Shown: one piece after another, positions 1-9,639 of the stretch | Layout: every line of letters starts with the position of its first letter | How positions within the stretch are numbered: the stretch's first letter is position 1 | DNA from: Bombella apis | GTDB lineage: Bacteria > Pseudomonadota > Alphaproteobacteria > Acetobacterales > Acetobacteraceae | Direction: 5' to 3' | Assembly: GCF_018221685.1 (NCBI RefSeq) | Contig: NZ_JAGJTM010000004.1 | Span: 624,287 to 688,286, forward strand | DNA: 64,000 bases | Position numbers and translations under genes: made by a program | The notes under the pieces: generated by a model | Seen by the model: only the letters and a program-made list of their open reading frames with translations | Told to the model about the DNA's origin: nothing | Databases searched by the model: none

Positions 1-871
1 GGGAAGGTGTCAGGGCCTGCCTCTGGAGGCAGAAATGCAGGGTGTCAGGGCCATAAAGGCCGATTTCCCTGCCGGTCTGCATGAAGAATCCATCTGCTAC
101 CGTGCCCCACTGCCGCAGGCCGTTTTCGGTCAGGCTGCTGATGATGGCGGGAGACAGGGACGGTGGTATGGCTGTGTGGGCCTGATGGCGACTGGCATGG
201 CCTGCGGGGTGATGGGGCGGGTTCATCATGTGGATGAGCTTCTGGGACTGAAGGATCACGCCGGACAGGCCGATGATGAACAGGACGGGCAGGCTCAGCG
301 TGCCGCACAGCAGGTGCAGGTCCAGCCAGCGGCGTTGGGAGGCAGCCCGGGGGCGGAAAAGCAGCAGGTCCGGCAGGAAGCGGCGCAGCTGGAGCCACAG
401 GCCGGTCAACAGTGTCACGAGCAGACCGATGCCTACGGTGGTTGTCAGTATCTGCCCCCATGGGTTGGGCAGGTGAAGGCTGGCATGGAGGGTCACGAAA
501 AACGTGCCGCCGGTGACGTCATGGTCTGTCAGCGGCAGGCCCGTGTCAGGCGCAAGGGCGGGGCCGAGGAAGATGCGCCCATCATAGTGCCAGAGGCGGA
601 AAACGGGGTCCCGTGGAGAGGGAAGTTTCAGGAAAGCGAAGATGCCCGTGTCGAGCTGTGTCTTCAGATTCTGTCCGGCCTTCAGCAGGCCGGTGCGTGT
701 CATGGCGGGCAGGGGACTGTGGAGGGCGGTGCGGGGCTGCATCCAGCCCTGTATTTCCGGAGAAAAACAGGCCAGCGAGCCGGTGAAGCAGAGAACGAAC
801 AGGAAAAGGCCAGCCGGGAAGCCGATCCAGCGATGGAAAAGGCGTAGTGCGGTGCGGAGCCTTGGAGACAT
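1..871 (-). CDS. PepSY-associated TM-helix protein (partial, runs off window start)
   Basis: About 290 N-terminal residues of an inner-membrane PepSY-domain protein; the stop codon lies outside the window. The start is the ATG at 871, the first in the frame. It opens with a short basic segment (PRLRTALRLFHRWIG) and a first membrane helix at about residues 15-35, then a periplasmic stretch with the xFxxLHxxL-type element HASLHLP before a second helix near residue 150, and a third helix after the LDLHLLCGTLSLP segment. That helix-loop-LHxxxG pattern is typical of PepSY_TM proteins, many of which sit next to siderophore receptors and are thought to help reduce or release iron at the inner membrane. 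It is divergent from a TonB-dependent receptor and has a near-perfect Fur box about 20 bases upstream, so iron control is a good inference. The exact substrate is unknown. Confidence 0.8.
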   Translation of the reverse strand, partial: MSPRLRTALRLFHRWIGFPAGLFLFVLCFTGSLACFSPEIQGWMQPRTALHSPLPAMTRTGLLKAGQNLKTQLDTGIFAFLKLPSPRDPVFRLWHYDGRIFLGPALAPDTGLPLTDHDVTGGTFFVTLHASLHLPNPWGQILTTTVGIGLLVTLLTGLWLQLRRFLPDLLLFRPRAASQRRWLDLHLLCGTLSLPVLFIIGLSGVILQSQKLIHMMNPPHHPAGHASRHQAHTAIPPSLSPAIISSLTENGLRQWGTVADGFFMQTGREIGLYGPDTLHFCLQRQALTPS

Positions 872-891
872 GATGGACGCAACACGGCATA

Positions 892-910
892 AATGAGAAT
901 GATTCTCATT
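892..910. promoter_or_regulatory. Fur box (19-bp palindrome) upstream of the PepSY gene
   Basis: aatgagaat-g-attctcatt is a perfect 9-1-9 inverted repeat and closely follows the classical Fur consensus of GATAAT-type arms. It lies about 20 bases before the start of the minus-strand PepSY gene, where bound Fur would block transcription. Confidence 0.8.
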
Positions 911-1009
911 TATTACGAGGTTTTGGCAGTTCTGTAAATGGGCAGGACGCAAAAATGACAGGGGTGTAAAAAACGGTAAGAGAAAAAAGGTTTTTTTTAT
1001 GAAAAAAAG

Positions 1010-1037
1010 TTGAGAATAATTATCGTTAACATATAAA
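1010..1037 (+). promoter_or_regulatory. Sigma70-like promoter overlapped by a second Fur box
   Basis: TTGAGA (1010-1015) and TATAAA (1032-1037) are spaced by 16 bases and look like -35 and -10 boxes for the TonB-dependent receptor. A Fur-like site TGAGAAT-A-ATTATCG (1011-1025) covers the -35 box and the spacer, the expected arrangement for iron-dependent repression. Assigned by eye; the transcription start is not known. Confidence 0.65.
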
Positions 1038-1076
1038 GCGGCACTCATTCAGTTTCACAGTTCAGGATGGGCACGC

Positions 1077-3338
1077 ATGGTTATTCCTTTCCGTTTTTCC
1101 CGCAGAACCGTCACTCTCTGGTGCCTTCTGGCAGGCAGCATGCTGACGGGGCATCCCGTCTGGGCTGCCGGAGATGAGGGCAGAGAACAGACGGCAAAGG
1201 GCCAGATGGCCCGGCCCGGCCAGCCGGACGGCAAGGCTGACATCAGGAAGAAGAGCGTCGGAAAGGACCGTCAGCAGGCGGACGCACCCCCGGTGGAAAC
1301 CATCCTCGTCAAGGCACGGCGGCGGGAGCAGATGGAAGTGAAGCTGGGCGGGCAGGCCGGCGTGCTGGGCAACAAGAAGGGGCTGGACCTGCCCTTCAAC
1401 CTGCGCAGCTATACGTCCAGCATGATCCTGAACCAGCAGTCCCAGACACTGGGGCAGGTGCTTCAGAACGACCCGTCCGTGCGGACGACCTATGGTTTTG
1501 GCAATTTCTCGGAGACGTTCATCATTCGGGGGATGCCGGTTTATGGGGATGATGTGGCCATCAACGGCCTGTATGGAATCAGCCCCCGCCAGCTGATCTC
1601 TCCCCAGCTCTATGATTCGGTGCAGGTGTTGAATGGGGCAAGTGCCTTCATCAACGGGGCCGCTCCGGGGGGAACGTCGGTCGGTGGCAACATCAACCTC
1701 CAGTTCAAACATGCGGGGAGCGAACCGCTCGCTCGTCTGACGGGCGACTACACCAGCAGGGGTCAGGGCGGCGGCAGTCTGGATGTGGGACGTCGTTTCG
1801 GCAGGGATGACCAGTTCGGCATCCGTTTCAATGCGGCGGGCATGGACGGCCAGACCTCCATTTCCGGTGAGCGGCGTCATTCTGTTGCGCTGGGCCTGGA
1901 TACGGACTGGCACAATGACGACACCCGGATCAGCCTCGACATCAACTACCAGAACCAGAACGTCCAGCAGGGGCGTGGATCCGTGGTGCTGAATTCCGGT
2001 CTGACGGCCGTTCCCAGACCCACGAGACCGGGGCGCAACTGGAGCCAGGGCTGGAGCTATGAGGACATGCACTATGTGTTCGGGCTGCTCAATGTCGAGC
2101 ATGACCTGAACAGCCATGTCATGCTCTATGGCACGTTCGGGGGCATGACAGGCCATGAGGAAGGCAATTACGATACGGTCTATGTCTCGGACGGGCTGAA
2201 GGGCACCGGCTTCGGATACGGGTCCTACGTCCCCTACCAGCAGACCAATGAAAGCACCCGGGGTGGCGTGCGGGCGCATTTCAGAACAGGTTTCCTGAAG
2301 CATGAGGTCAATGCCGGTGGGTCGGCCCTGTGGTCGGGGGCCTCCACGGGCTATGCGGGCGGAATGGTCGGCGATACGAGCCTGTACGCCCCTGGGGTCC
2401 AGGCCAAGCCGGCGTCGGTCCATCACGTTTCGGCAACGCCAGCCACGAAGACGCAGCTTTACAGCCTGTTCTTCTCGGATACGATGTCGTTCTGGCACGA
2501 CCGCATCGCCCTGACGGGAGGCTTCCGGTACCAGCACATTCTCCAGAACAGCTACCAGTACACGCCGACCCATTATTCCCGGGATGCCATCACGCCTGTG
2601 GTTGGGCTGGTGGTGCATGTGGCCCGCCATGCTTCTCTCTATTTCAACCGGGTGGAGGGGCTGAACCAGGGGCTTCAGGCCCCGGCACGGAGTTCCCTCT
2701 ATCCCAATCTGGTCAATGCGCAGCAGTTCCTGTCACCCACACGGACCGTCCAGTATGAAGTTGGCGGGAAATATGACATTGGCCGTTTCAGTGCGTCCCT
2801 GGCCTTCTACCGGTTGGACCGGCCGACAGGGCTGGTCGAGGATTATGGGACGGAACAGATATTCAAGGCCAGTGGCAGGCAGCGCAACCAGGGCATCGAG
2901 CTGAACGTCAATGGTGAGATCATTCACGGGCTGCGCTTCAACGGGGGCAGTGCCCTCATCCAGGCCAAGCAGGTCAAGGGGGACTATGTCGGCAACAGGG
3001 CTGTCGGCATTCCCGGTTATACGATCAACGGGAATCTGGAGTATGACATTCCCTTCATGAAGGGACTGACCCTGACGGGGCGTGTCACCCATACGGGCCA
3101 TCAGTGGGTCAATGTCCAGAACTCCCTGCGGATTCCGAACTGGACGACCTACGATCTCGGTGCCCGCTACACCTTCATGATGACACCGAAACGCCCGATG
3201 ACCTTCCGTTTTGGTGTGGAAAATCTCACCAACAGCCATTACTGGGCTTCATCCTACACGGCGTTCAGCAGCGTGAACGGTTATCTGACCCAGGGGCTGC
3301 CACGGACCTTCAAGGCGTCTTTCTCGACCGACATGTGA
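1077..3338 (+). CDS. TonB-dependent siderophore receptor
   Basis: A 753-residue outer-membrane receptor for a ferric chelate. The first 30 residues are a signal peptide ending at PVWA. A linker rich in charged residues follows, then a plug domain (about residues 75-220: SMILNQQSQTLGQVLQNDPS, FIIRGMPVYGDDVAINGLYG, VLNGASAFINGAAPGGTSVGG), then a 22-strand-type barrel. The plug motifs match the siderophore-receptor subfamily. There is no N-terminal signalling domain, so it is a plain receptor without an anti-sigma partner. The protein ends FSTDM instead of the usual terminal aromatic residue needed for BAM recognition, a small oddity. It is divergent from a PepSY protein, has Fur-like sites upstream, and probably works with the Fec-type ABC importer near 20 kb. 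The siderophore cannot be named; TonB/ExbBD are not in the window. Confidence 0.92.
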   Translation: MVIPFRFSRRTVTLWCLLAGSMLTGHPVWAAGDEGREQTAKGQMARPGQPDGKADIRKKSVGKDRQQADAPPVETILVKARRREQMEVKLGGQAGVLGNKKGLDLPFNLRSYTSSMILNQQSQTLGQVLQNDPSVRTTYGFGNFSETFIIRGMPVYGDDVAINGLYGISPRQLISPQLYDSVQVLNGASAFINGAAPGGTSVGGNINLQFKHAGSEPLARLTGDYTSRGQGGGSLDVGRRFGRDDQFGIRFNAAGMDGQTSISGERRHSVALGLDTDWHNDDTRISLDINYQNQNVQQGRGSVVLNSGLTAVPRPTRPGRNWSQGWSYEDMHYVFGLLNVEHDLNSHVMLYGTFGGMTGHEEGNYDTVYVSDGLKGTGFGYGSYVPYQQTNESTRGGVRAHFRTGFLKHEVNAGGSALWSGASTGYAGGMVGDTSLYAPGVQAKPASVHHVSATPATKTQLYSLFFSDTMSFWHDRIALTGGFRYQHILQNSYQYTPTHYSRDAITPVVGLVVHVARHASLYFNRVEGLNQGLQAPARSSLYPNLVNAQQFLSPTRTVQYEVGGKYDIGRFSASLAFYRLDRPTGLVEDYGTEQIFKASGRQRNQGIELNVNGEIIHGLRFNGGSALIQAKQVKGDYVGNRAVGIPGYTINGNLEYDIPFMKGLTLTGRVTHTGHQWVNVQNSLRIPNWTTYDLGARYTFMMTPKRPMTFRFGVENLTNSHYWASSYTAFSSVNGYLTQGLPRTFKASFSTDM

Positions 3339-3351
3339 GTCGAACCGGACG

Positions 3352-3378
3352 GGGCCATGCCATGCAGGCACGGCCCTG
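3352..3378. terminator. Hairpin between convergent receptor and glnD genes
   Basis: gggccatgcc and ggcacggccc pair over 10 bases with one mismatch around a 5-base loop. It fills the 46-base gap between two convergent genes and may end transcription from both sides, although there is no long T run. Confidence 0.45.
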
Positions 3379-3384
3379 TTCCCG

Positions 3385-6261
3385 TCAGGAGATGTCCGCC
3401 TCCGTGTGGCGGAGCGTTTCCAGCAGGGCCGTCTGAAGGGCCTCTTCCTGCTCTGGCGTTGCCAGCTTGTGACCTTCCGCATCCGTCACATAGAATACGT
3501 CCACGGCCCGCAGCCCGTAGGTCATGATGTGGGCGGAAGAAATGTGCAGTTTCAGGCGGCTGAGCGTGGCGGTGATGTTGTACAGCAGGGCCGGTCTGTC
3601 CCGCCCGTTGACCTCGACGATGCTGTGATTTTCTGACGCATCATTGTCGATGAGAACACGGGAGGGAATGGGAAGGGCTTCCAGCCGCCGGACGAGGGGG
3701 AAGCTGGCGGCACTGAGCGTCTCGTCCAGATTGACATCCCCTTCCATGACCTGCGTGATTGTCTCACGCAGGCGTTCTACATGTTCCGGCTCCAGAAAAG
3801 CCTCGCCGTGAGGGGTCTGGAACCAGAATGTGTCCAGCACCATGCCATTGTGGAGCGTATGGATGCGGGCATCGGCGATGGTGGCCCCGCAGAGGGCCAG
3901 TGCCCCCGTGATGCGGGAGAAGAGGCCCGGCTTGTCCTTGCAGAAGACGGTCAGCTCCGTGATTCCCCGGCTCGGGAGGGGGACGATGTCCATGATGATG
4001 GCGTTGTCACGCCCGTCCTCACGGTGTTGGCTGATCAATCCGGCATGGCGGACATGGCTCTGCGGGTCGAAGCTCAGCCAGTAGCCGGGGCTGCCAAGCT
4101 TCATGAAGGAGGCGATGTCTGCGGGGGCCATGTCTTTGTCCATCAGCTCCTGCCGGACGAAGGCCTTGTTGTGTTCCACCCGTTCATCATCTTCCCGGGC
4201 CTGCAGGCCGCCTTCCAGCACATCGGCTATGCGGGCATAGAGGCGGCCCAGCAGGGTGGCCTTCCATGCGTTCCATGCCCGTGGGCCAACGGCCCGGATG
4301 TCGGCAATGCTGAGCAGGAGCAGCATCCGCAGCCGCTTGGGGGACTGGATGGTGTCAGCGAGGTCCAGAATGGTCTGGGGGTCATCAATGTCCCGGCTGA
4401 AAGCCGTGCGGGACAGCAGCAGGTGGTGGAGCACCAGCCATGAGACCGTATCTGTGTCGCTGGCGGAGAGACCAAGCTGCTGGCAGATATGTGTGGCGAT
4501 TTCGGCCCCGATCTCGGAGTGGTTGCCGCCCCGGCCCTTGCCGATGTCATGCATCAGCGTGGCAAGATAGAGCAGGGGCCGTTGTGTCATGGTACGGGCC
4601 AGCCTGTAGGTCAGCGGCAGCTCGTCTGCCATGCGGTTCTGCTCAATCATCCGCAGGATACGGATGGCTTCGATCGTATGGGCATCCACGGTATGGATGT
4701 GATAGCCATCAAACTGCGTCCGACCGAGGATGCGGGACCAGCCAGGCAGGAGATGGGAGAGGATGCCCGTCTCGTTGAGCAGTGGCAGCCAGAAGAGGCG
4801 GTCCTGCCACTGCTCGGGATATTGCTCCGGTACAGTAGCTGTGCCTGGTGTCGGAAGTTCAGCAGCCGGTTCGCAGAGCAGCCTGATGAAGAGGGCGGAG
4901 GCCTCATCATCATGGCGGAGGAAGGCGCTGTGCCGTTCAAAACGGATGATATGCTGTATGGCAGCAGGGTGCAGAGCCAGTTGATGGCGGCGTGCACAGT
5001 CCAGAAAACGCAGGACGGTCACAGGTTCCCGGACAAGGGCCAGCGGGTTGGGGAAACTGAGGCAGCCATCAATGCGCTGGAATCCGTCTGGCCCCGGTTC
5101 CACCCGCGGGGGGCGCTGCTGGAGCTGGTTGCGCAGGTGCAGAAGGATGGCAGGCTGGAAGACATGGGTCAGCCGCATCACGGCCCGGGCCATGAGGAAA
5201 TGGTGGCGCATGAAGCGCTCCACCCCTCGCTGATGACCATGATTGCCATAGCGCATCCTGGCCCCGATAATGGGCTGGACATCAAATGTCAGACGTTCTT
5301 CATTCCGGCCGGTGATGTAATGAAGGTTGAGCCGCACCGTCCAGAGGAAGTTCCAGAGGCTGCGGGTACGGGATATTTCCCGTTGTGTCAGCAGGCCGAG
5401 CAGGGTACAGGCCGGGGCCAGCCCCTGGGCACGCTGGAGGTTGGATTTTATTGAAAGACCATTTCCCAGCACGGCATAGCCAATCCAGTTCAGGACCTGA
5501 AGGTCCCGCAGCCCGCCTTTGCCTTCCTTGATGTGTGGCTCGACCAGATAGGGTGTATCACCAAACCTCTGGTGCCGCTCCTCCCGCTGGGTGATGGCCT
5601 GGAGGACGAAGCGCTCCAGTGCAGGGCCTTTCAGATAGGCTTCCAGCTTTTCCTGGAGAGCCAGGACGAGTGATTTCTGTCCGTGGAGAGGGCGTATGTC
5701 CAGCAGGGTCGTGCAGGAGGTCTGGTCTGTTCTGGCCATCTCCATGGCACTGTCGATGGTGCGTGTGGCATGGCCGACCCGCAGCCCTAGGTCCCACAGT
5801 GTATAGAGGATGTACTCGATGGCTTTGATGAGGTTCGCAGAGGGAGGGGCCTCGGTCAGGAAGAGCAGGTCCACATCACTGAAGGGAGCCAGCAGTCCCG
5901 CACCATGTCCGCCCGTGGCACAGAGGCAGAAGGCCTCACCTGTTCCATCTTCCTGTGGGGCAGAGGGCAGCCCGGCATGGCGGGCCAGTTCTGCAATGAC
6001 ATGGTCCATCAGCAGGGCGAGGTTGCGGGCTGTTTCCACACCGCTCGTTTCCCGTTTTTCAAACTGCTGGCGGATACGCTCCCGTTGCAGGCCGAGTTCT
6101 GTTCTCAGCTGTTCCAGAGCTTCCTGGCGGGGCACGACGGGCTGCCAGGCCTGGTTCATGTGTGATGGAGGGAGGGAGGTGAGGGGAGCAGACATGACAG
6201 CTCTCTTGTTGGCGGCAGGCTCTGGCAGGTTTTGCAGGGTACCCGTTGCGTCATTCTGCAT
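3385..6261 (-). CDS. glnD: Bifunctional [protein-PII] uridylyltransferase / uridylyl-removing enzyme
   Basis: A 958-residue nitrogen sensor that uridylylates PII proteins when glutamine is low and removes UMP when it is high. Domains in order: N-terminal nucleotidyltransferase with the GG...SDVD motif (about residues 117-131), GlnD/PII-UTase central helical region, HD hydrolase domain (LMHDIGKGRGGNHSEIG), and two C-terminal ACT domains (LTVFCKDKPGLFSRITGAL and VNGRDRPALLYNITATL) that bind glutamine. The usual GGYGRG loop reads GGHGAG here; the metal-binding aspartates are kept. The start at 6261 is preferred because AAGGA lies 8 bases before it; ATGs at 6270 and 6288 also exist. All of these lie inside or next to the end of mutS (overlap about 10 bases), implying translational coupling with mutS. 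Confidence 0.93.
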   Translation of the reverse strand: MQNDATGTLQNLPEPAANKRAVMSAPLTSLPPSHMNQAWQPVVPRQEALEQLRTELGLQRERIRQQFEKRETSGVETARNLALLMDHVIAELARHAGLPSAPQEDGTGEAFCLCATGGHGAGLLAPFSDVDLLFLTEAPPSANLIKAIEYILYTLWDLGLRVGHATRTIDSAMEMARTDQTSCTTLLDIRPLHGQKSLVLALQEKLEAYLKGPALERFVLQAITQREERHQRFGDTPYLVEPHIKEGKGGLRDLQVLNWIGYAVLGNGLSIKSNLQRAQGLAPACTLLGLLTQREISRTRSLWNFLWTVRLNLHYITGRNEERLTFDVQPIIGARMRYGNHGHQRGVERFMRHHFLMARAVMRLTHVFQPAILLHLRNQLQQRPPRVEPGPDGFQRIDGCLSFPNPLALVREPVTVLRFLDCARRHQLALHPAAIQHIIRFERHSAFLRHDDEASALFIRLLCEPAAELPTPGTATVPEQYPEQWQDRLFWLPLLNETGILSHLLPGWSRILGRTQFDGYHIHTVDAHTIEAIRILRMIEQNRMADELPLTYRLARTMTQRPLLYLATLMHDIGKGRGGNHSEIGAEIATHICQQLGLSASDTDTVSWLVLHHLLLSRTAFSRDIDDPQTILDLADTIQSPKRLRMLLLLSIADIRAVGPRAWNAWKATLLGRLYARIADVLEGGLQAREDDERVEHNKAFVRQELMDKDMAPADIASFMKLGSPGYWLSFDPQSHVRHAGLISQHREDGRDNAIIMDIVPLPSRGITELTVFCKDKPGLFSRITGALALCGATIADARIHTLHNGMVLDTFWFQTPHGEAFLEPEHVERLRETITQVMEGDVNLDETLSAASFPLVRRLEALPIPSRVLIDNDASENHSIVEVNGRDRPALLYNITATLSRLKLHISSAHIMTYGLRAVDVFYVTDAEGHKLATPEQEEALQTALLETLRHTEADIS

Positions 6262-8968
6262 CCGCAACATCCTTTTTGGCAAGGCCATCCATCAGGCTTT
6301 TCAGCTGATAGAGGGCTGAATGGGCCTCCCGGGGGGAGAGGGAGTCCGGGTCCAGCCCTGCCAGTTCGTCACGCAGGGCATGGAGGGTGGCCAGTCCGTC
6401 GGTGGAGGTATGGCCAGTGGGCAGGGGGGCATCCGGTGGAGGGGTTTCCATGGCGGCCTGTTCAAACAGGGGCAGGCTGGCAGGCTGGCGGGTCTGTCCC
6501 CGTTCGCCCTCGAGGCGTGCCAGCAGGACCCGTGCCCGCTGGAGGACGGAAGCTGGAATGCCCGCCAGCTTTGCCACATGCAGGCCCCAGCTTTTCTGGG
6601 CCAGCCCGGGCCGGACCTCGTGCTGGAAGACGACATGCCCCTTCCATTCCCGCACGGCCATGGTGCAGGCGGCCAGCCGGGGGAGGGTTTCCAGCAGGGC
6701 ACCGAGCTCATGAAAGTGCGTGGCGAAGATGGTGCGGCAGCGCAGCTGGGAGTGCAGGGCCTCCAGCGTGGCCCAGGCGATGGAGAGGCCATCCAGCGTC
6801 GAGGTGCCCCGCCCGATCTCATCCACCACGACAAGGGAGCGTGGCCCCGCCTGATTGAGGATGGCGGCGGTCTCCGTCATTTCCACCATGAAGGTGGAAC
6901 GCCCACGGGCCAGATCGTCGGCCGCCCCCACACGGGAGAAGAGCCGGTCCACGATGCCGATCGTTGCCTCCTGTGCCGGGACGGGCAGCCCGGCCTGTGC
7001 CAGAATGACGGCCAGGGCGTTCTGGCGCAGGAAGGTCGATTTCCCGGCCATGTTGGGGCCTGTCAGCAGGATGGCGTGTTTTTCCGGTGGCAGGGTGCAG
7101 TCATTGGCGATGAAGGCCGTGTCATGGGCGGCCTGGTCGTGCAGGGCGGCTTCCACCACGGGGTGACGGCAGGCACGGAGCGTGAAATCCTGCCCGTTCG
7201 TCATGGTGGGGCGGCACCATGTGCCACGGTCCATGATGCGGGCGCAGGAGATCAGCGCATCCAGCTCGGCCAGGGCACGGCCGACATCATCAAGGGCAGG
7301 GGTGTTGAGGCAGTGCTGGGCCAGGTCGGCAAAAAGGTGACGTTCCAGCTCGTCGGCTTTTTCCGACGCTTCCAGAATGGCCTGGTTGAGCGAGGAGAGT
7401 TCTTCATTGGAGAAGCGGGCGAGACTCGCCGTGCCCTGCCGCAGGCTCAGCCCCTCATGCTGGCGCAGTTTCCGGCCTGCCGCCGCAGGAACCTCGATGA
7501 CGTAGCCGAGCTGGTTGTGATGGCGGATGCGCAGGCTGGAAATCTCATAGTCTTCCGACAGGCGGACCTGCAGCTGGGCGATCAGGCGGCGGCTGTTGTC
7601 CCGCAGGTCCCGCTGGCGGTCCAGCTCGGCATCAAAGCCGGGAGCGATGACCCCACCATCCTCGATCTTGACGGGCAGCTCGGTGTTGAGGGCGGCCTCA
7701 AGCCGTTCCAGCAGGGCGTCGGCCCGCCCGTACAGGCTGGCTCCGACATGGCGGATGCGCTCGGGCATGCCGGTTTCTGTCAGTCCGCCGAGTATCCCGG
7801 TGATCTGATCCGCTGCCCGGAGCGTGTCCCGGATGGCGGCAAGGTCCCGTGGCAGGGGACGGCCGCTGGAGATGCGCCCCAGGGCACGGGCGGAATCGGG
7901 AGCCTGCCGGAGGATGTCCCGCAATGTTCCCGTGGGCTGGGGATGCTGGTGAAGCCAGTTCCAGCCCTCCTGCCGTTGCGTGATGAGGGTGAGGTCCGTG
8001 CTGGGGGTGCTGACCCAGTGGGACAGAAGGCGGGTACCGGCCGCTGTGGCTGTCTGATTGACACTGGTGAAGAGCGTGTGCCTGCTGCCGCCATCCCGGG
8101 ACTGGAGAATGTCGAGACTGCTGCGGGTGGCCGGGTCCAGCCCCATGATGCTGTCCAGCCCGTGGTCGATGGGAGGGGCCAGCCGGGGGAGCCTGCCCGC
8201 CTGGCTGCGGCGGACATAGTCCAGCAGCACGGCACAGGCGATGATCTGTTCATCCCGGAAATCCCCCAGCGCATCCATCTGGGCGACCTGATAGGCGTCT
8301 GTCACGGTGCGTTCTGCGGCTTCCCGGCTGGGAGCGGCCGTGGAGGGGGTGATGATTCCGGCATGGTCCGCCGGGATCAGGGCCGGGTCGGAGAGAATTT
8401 CCGAGGGGGAGAGGCGGGCCAGCAGCTCGGCCAGGGTGTCTGCCTCCAGCTGGAGCAGTTCCAGCGTACCGGTGGAAATGTCGATCCAGGCCGCCCCGAG
8501 GCAGTGCCTGCGGCGTCTGTCCGGGGCGACGATGGCCAGCAGCGTGTTGGCCCGTCCGGCTTCCAGCAGCTCATCTTCCGTCAGGGTACCGGGCGTGATG
8601 ACACGGACGATCTCCCGGCGGAGCGGGCCTTTCTGGCCCTTGCGGGGGATTTCCGTCTGTTCGGCCACGGCCACCCGGAAGCCCCGGCGGATGAGCCGGG
8701 AGAGGTAGACCTGCGCCGTGCCCACGGGCACGCCACACATGGGGATGGGTTCCTCATCATGAGTCCCCCGGTGAGTGAGGGTGATGTCCAGCGCAAGGGC
8801 GGCCGCATGGGCATCGCCAAAGAAAAGCTCGTAGAAGTCTCCCATGCGGAAGAAGAGCAGGGCATCAGGTTCCTGCTTTTTCAGGGTGAACCACTGCTCC
8901 ATGGTCGGCGTGACCTTCCCCGTTACCTGCGGGGGAATGGGAGGGACGGATGGTTTCTGGTCGACCAT
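6251..8968 (-). CDS. mutS: DNA mismatch repair protein MutS
   Basis: A 905-residue mismatch-recognition ATPase, normal length for the family. The N-terminal mismatch-binding domain has MGDFYELFFGDA, with the Phe-x-Glu mismatch wedge nearby in the family pattern, and CGVPV. The core and clamp domains follow, then the ABC-type ATPase with Walker A GPNMAGKSTF (near residue 635), Walker B VVVDEIGRGTSTLDG and the ATHFHEL switch. The start at 8968 is the first ATG of the frame, with GTGAGG upstream; a GTG at 8986 is the alternative. It is followed by glnD with a short overlap, a mutS-glnD order common in alphaproteobacteria. No MutL or MutH is present in this window. Confidence 0.95.
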   Translation of the reverse strand: MVDQKPSVPPIPPQVTGKVTPTMEQWFTLKKQEPDALLFFRMGDFYELFFGDAHAAALALDITLTHRGTHDEEPIPMCGVPVGTAQVYLSRLIRRGFRVAVAEQTEIPRKGQKGPLRREIVRVITPGTLTEDELLEAGRANTLLAIVAPDRRRRHCLGAAWIDISTGTLELLQLEADTLAELLARLSPSEILSDPALIPADHAGIITPSTAAPSREAAERTVTDAYQVAQMDALGDFRDEQIIACAVLLDYVRRSQAGRLPRLAPPIDHGLDSIMGLDPATRSSLDILQSRDGGSRHTLFTSVNQTATAAGTRLLSHWVSTPSTDLTLITQRQEGWNWLHQHPQPTGTLRDILRQAPDSARALGRISSGRPLPRDLAAIRDTLRAADQITGILGGLTETGMPERIRHVGASLYGRADALLERLEAALNTELPVKIEDGGVIAPGFDAELDRQRDLRDNSRRLIAQLQVRLSEDYEISSLRIRHHNQLGYVIEVPAAAGRKLRQHEGLSLRQGTASLARFSNEELSSLNQAILEASEKADELERHLFADLAQHCLNTPALDDVGRALAELDALISCARIMDRGTWCRPTMTNGQDFTLRACRHPVVEAALHDQAAHDTAFIANDCTLPPEKHAILLTGPNMAGKSTFLRQNALAVILAQAGLPVPAQEATIGIVDRLFSRVGAADDLARGRSTFMVEMTETAAILNQAGPRSLVVVDEIGRGTSTLDGLSIAWATLEALHSQLRCRTIFATHFHELGALLETLPRLAACTMAVREWKGHVVFQHEVRPGLAQKSWGLHVAKLAGIPASVLQRARVLLARLEGERGQTRQPASLPLFEQAAMETPPPDAPLPTGHTSTDGLATLHALRDELAGLDPDSLSPREAHSALYQLKSLMDGLAKKDVADAE

Positions 8969-9153
8969 GCAGAAAAAAGACCTCACCGCTTTGTCGTGGC
9001 TGGGCAGCCCATGAAGATTAATAGAAGGTTAAGTTGAGATGCGATGCTTCTTATTATCATGAAATGGTGAGGGGAAGGCCAGAGTCATGATGGCAGGGCA
9101 GGGTAGAGTGGTTTCCCTTGCCACAACCTGCCCCGGGGCGGCATGGTGGCCTC

Positions 9154-9621
9154 ATGAGTACTGCACCGGAAAATCATGTTGTTTTTGAAGATGTTCTCCC
9201 GATGGCTCAGGGGCTGCTGGAAGCCGAACGGGACGAAATCGCCAATCTGGCCAATATTGCTGCCCTGCTGTTCGAGGCGATGGCGCAGGTCAACTGGGTC
9301 GGTTTTTACCTGATGAAAGGTGGTGAGCTGGTCCTTGGTCCGTTCCAGGGCCGGGTGGCCTGCACGCGGATCGCCGTGGGCAAGGGCGTCTGCGGGGCTG
9401 CTGTGGCAGAACGGGCCGTGCAGCGTGTGGCAGATGTCCATGCCTTCCCCGGTCACATCGCCTGTGATGGAGCCTCGGAATCGGAGATCGTCCTGCCCAT
9501 CATGAAGGGTGGGGAAGTGCATGGCGTGCTGGACATCGACAGTCCCGTGAAGAATCGCTTTTCGGCAGAAGATCAGGCACAGCTGGAAGCCCTTGTCCGG
9601 CTTTTGGAATCGCATCTCTGA
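9154..9621 (+). CDS. msrC: Free methionine-(R)-sulfoxide reductase (GAF domain)
   Basis: A 155-residue single GAF-domain enzyme that reduces free Met-(R)-sulfoxide. The family signature is clear: NWVGFYLMKGGELVLGPFQG, then three conserved cysteines in ACTRI, GVCG and HIACD that perform the thiol/disulfide chemistry, and the final ISEIVLPI-like strand and VLDIDSP. The ATG at 9154 (MSTAPEN) is preferred to the TTG at 9118 because family members start at about this point. It is divergent from mutS and convergent with murJ. It is an oxidative-stress repair gene, useful to an aerobic organism with high respiratory flux. Confidence 0.92.
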   Translation: MSTAPENHVVFEDVLPMAQGLLEAERDEIANLANIAALLFEAMAQVNWVGFYLMKGGELVLGPFQGRVACTRIAVGKGVCGAAVAERAVQRVADVHAFPGHIACDGASESEIVLPIMKGGEVHGVLDIDSPVKNRFSAEDQAQLEALVRLLESHL

Positions 9622-9639
9622 AATTGTTTTTCCGCCTGC

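Noticed and set aside
1062..2630. A 522-codon minus-strand frame across the TonB-dependent receptor
   Set aside because: Overlaps fully with the receptor and has no start context or domain; a shadow.
6320..9037. A 905-codon open frame antisense to mutS
   Set aside because: Codon-bias shadow of mutS; Gly/Gln-rich product with no recognisable motif.
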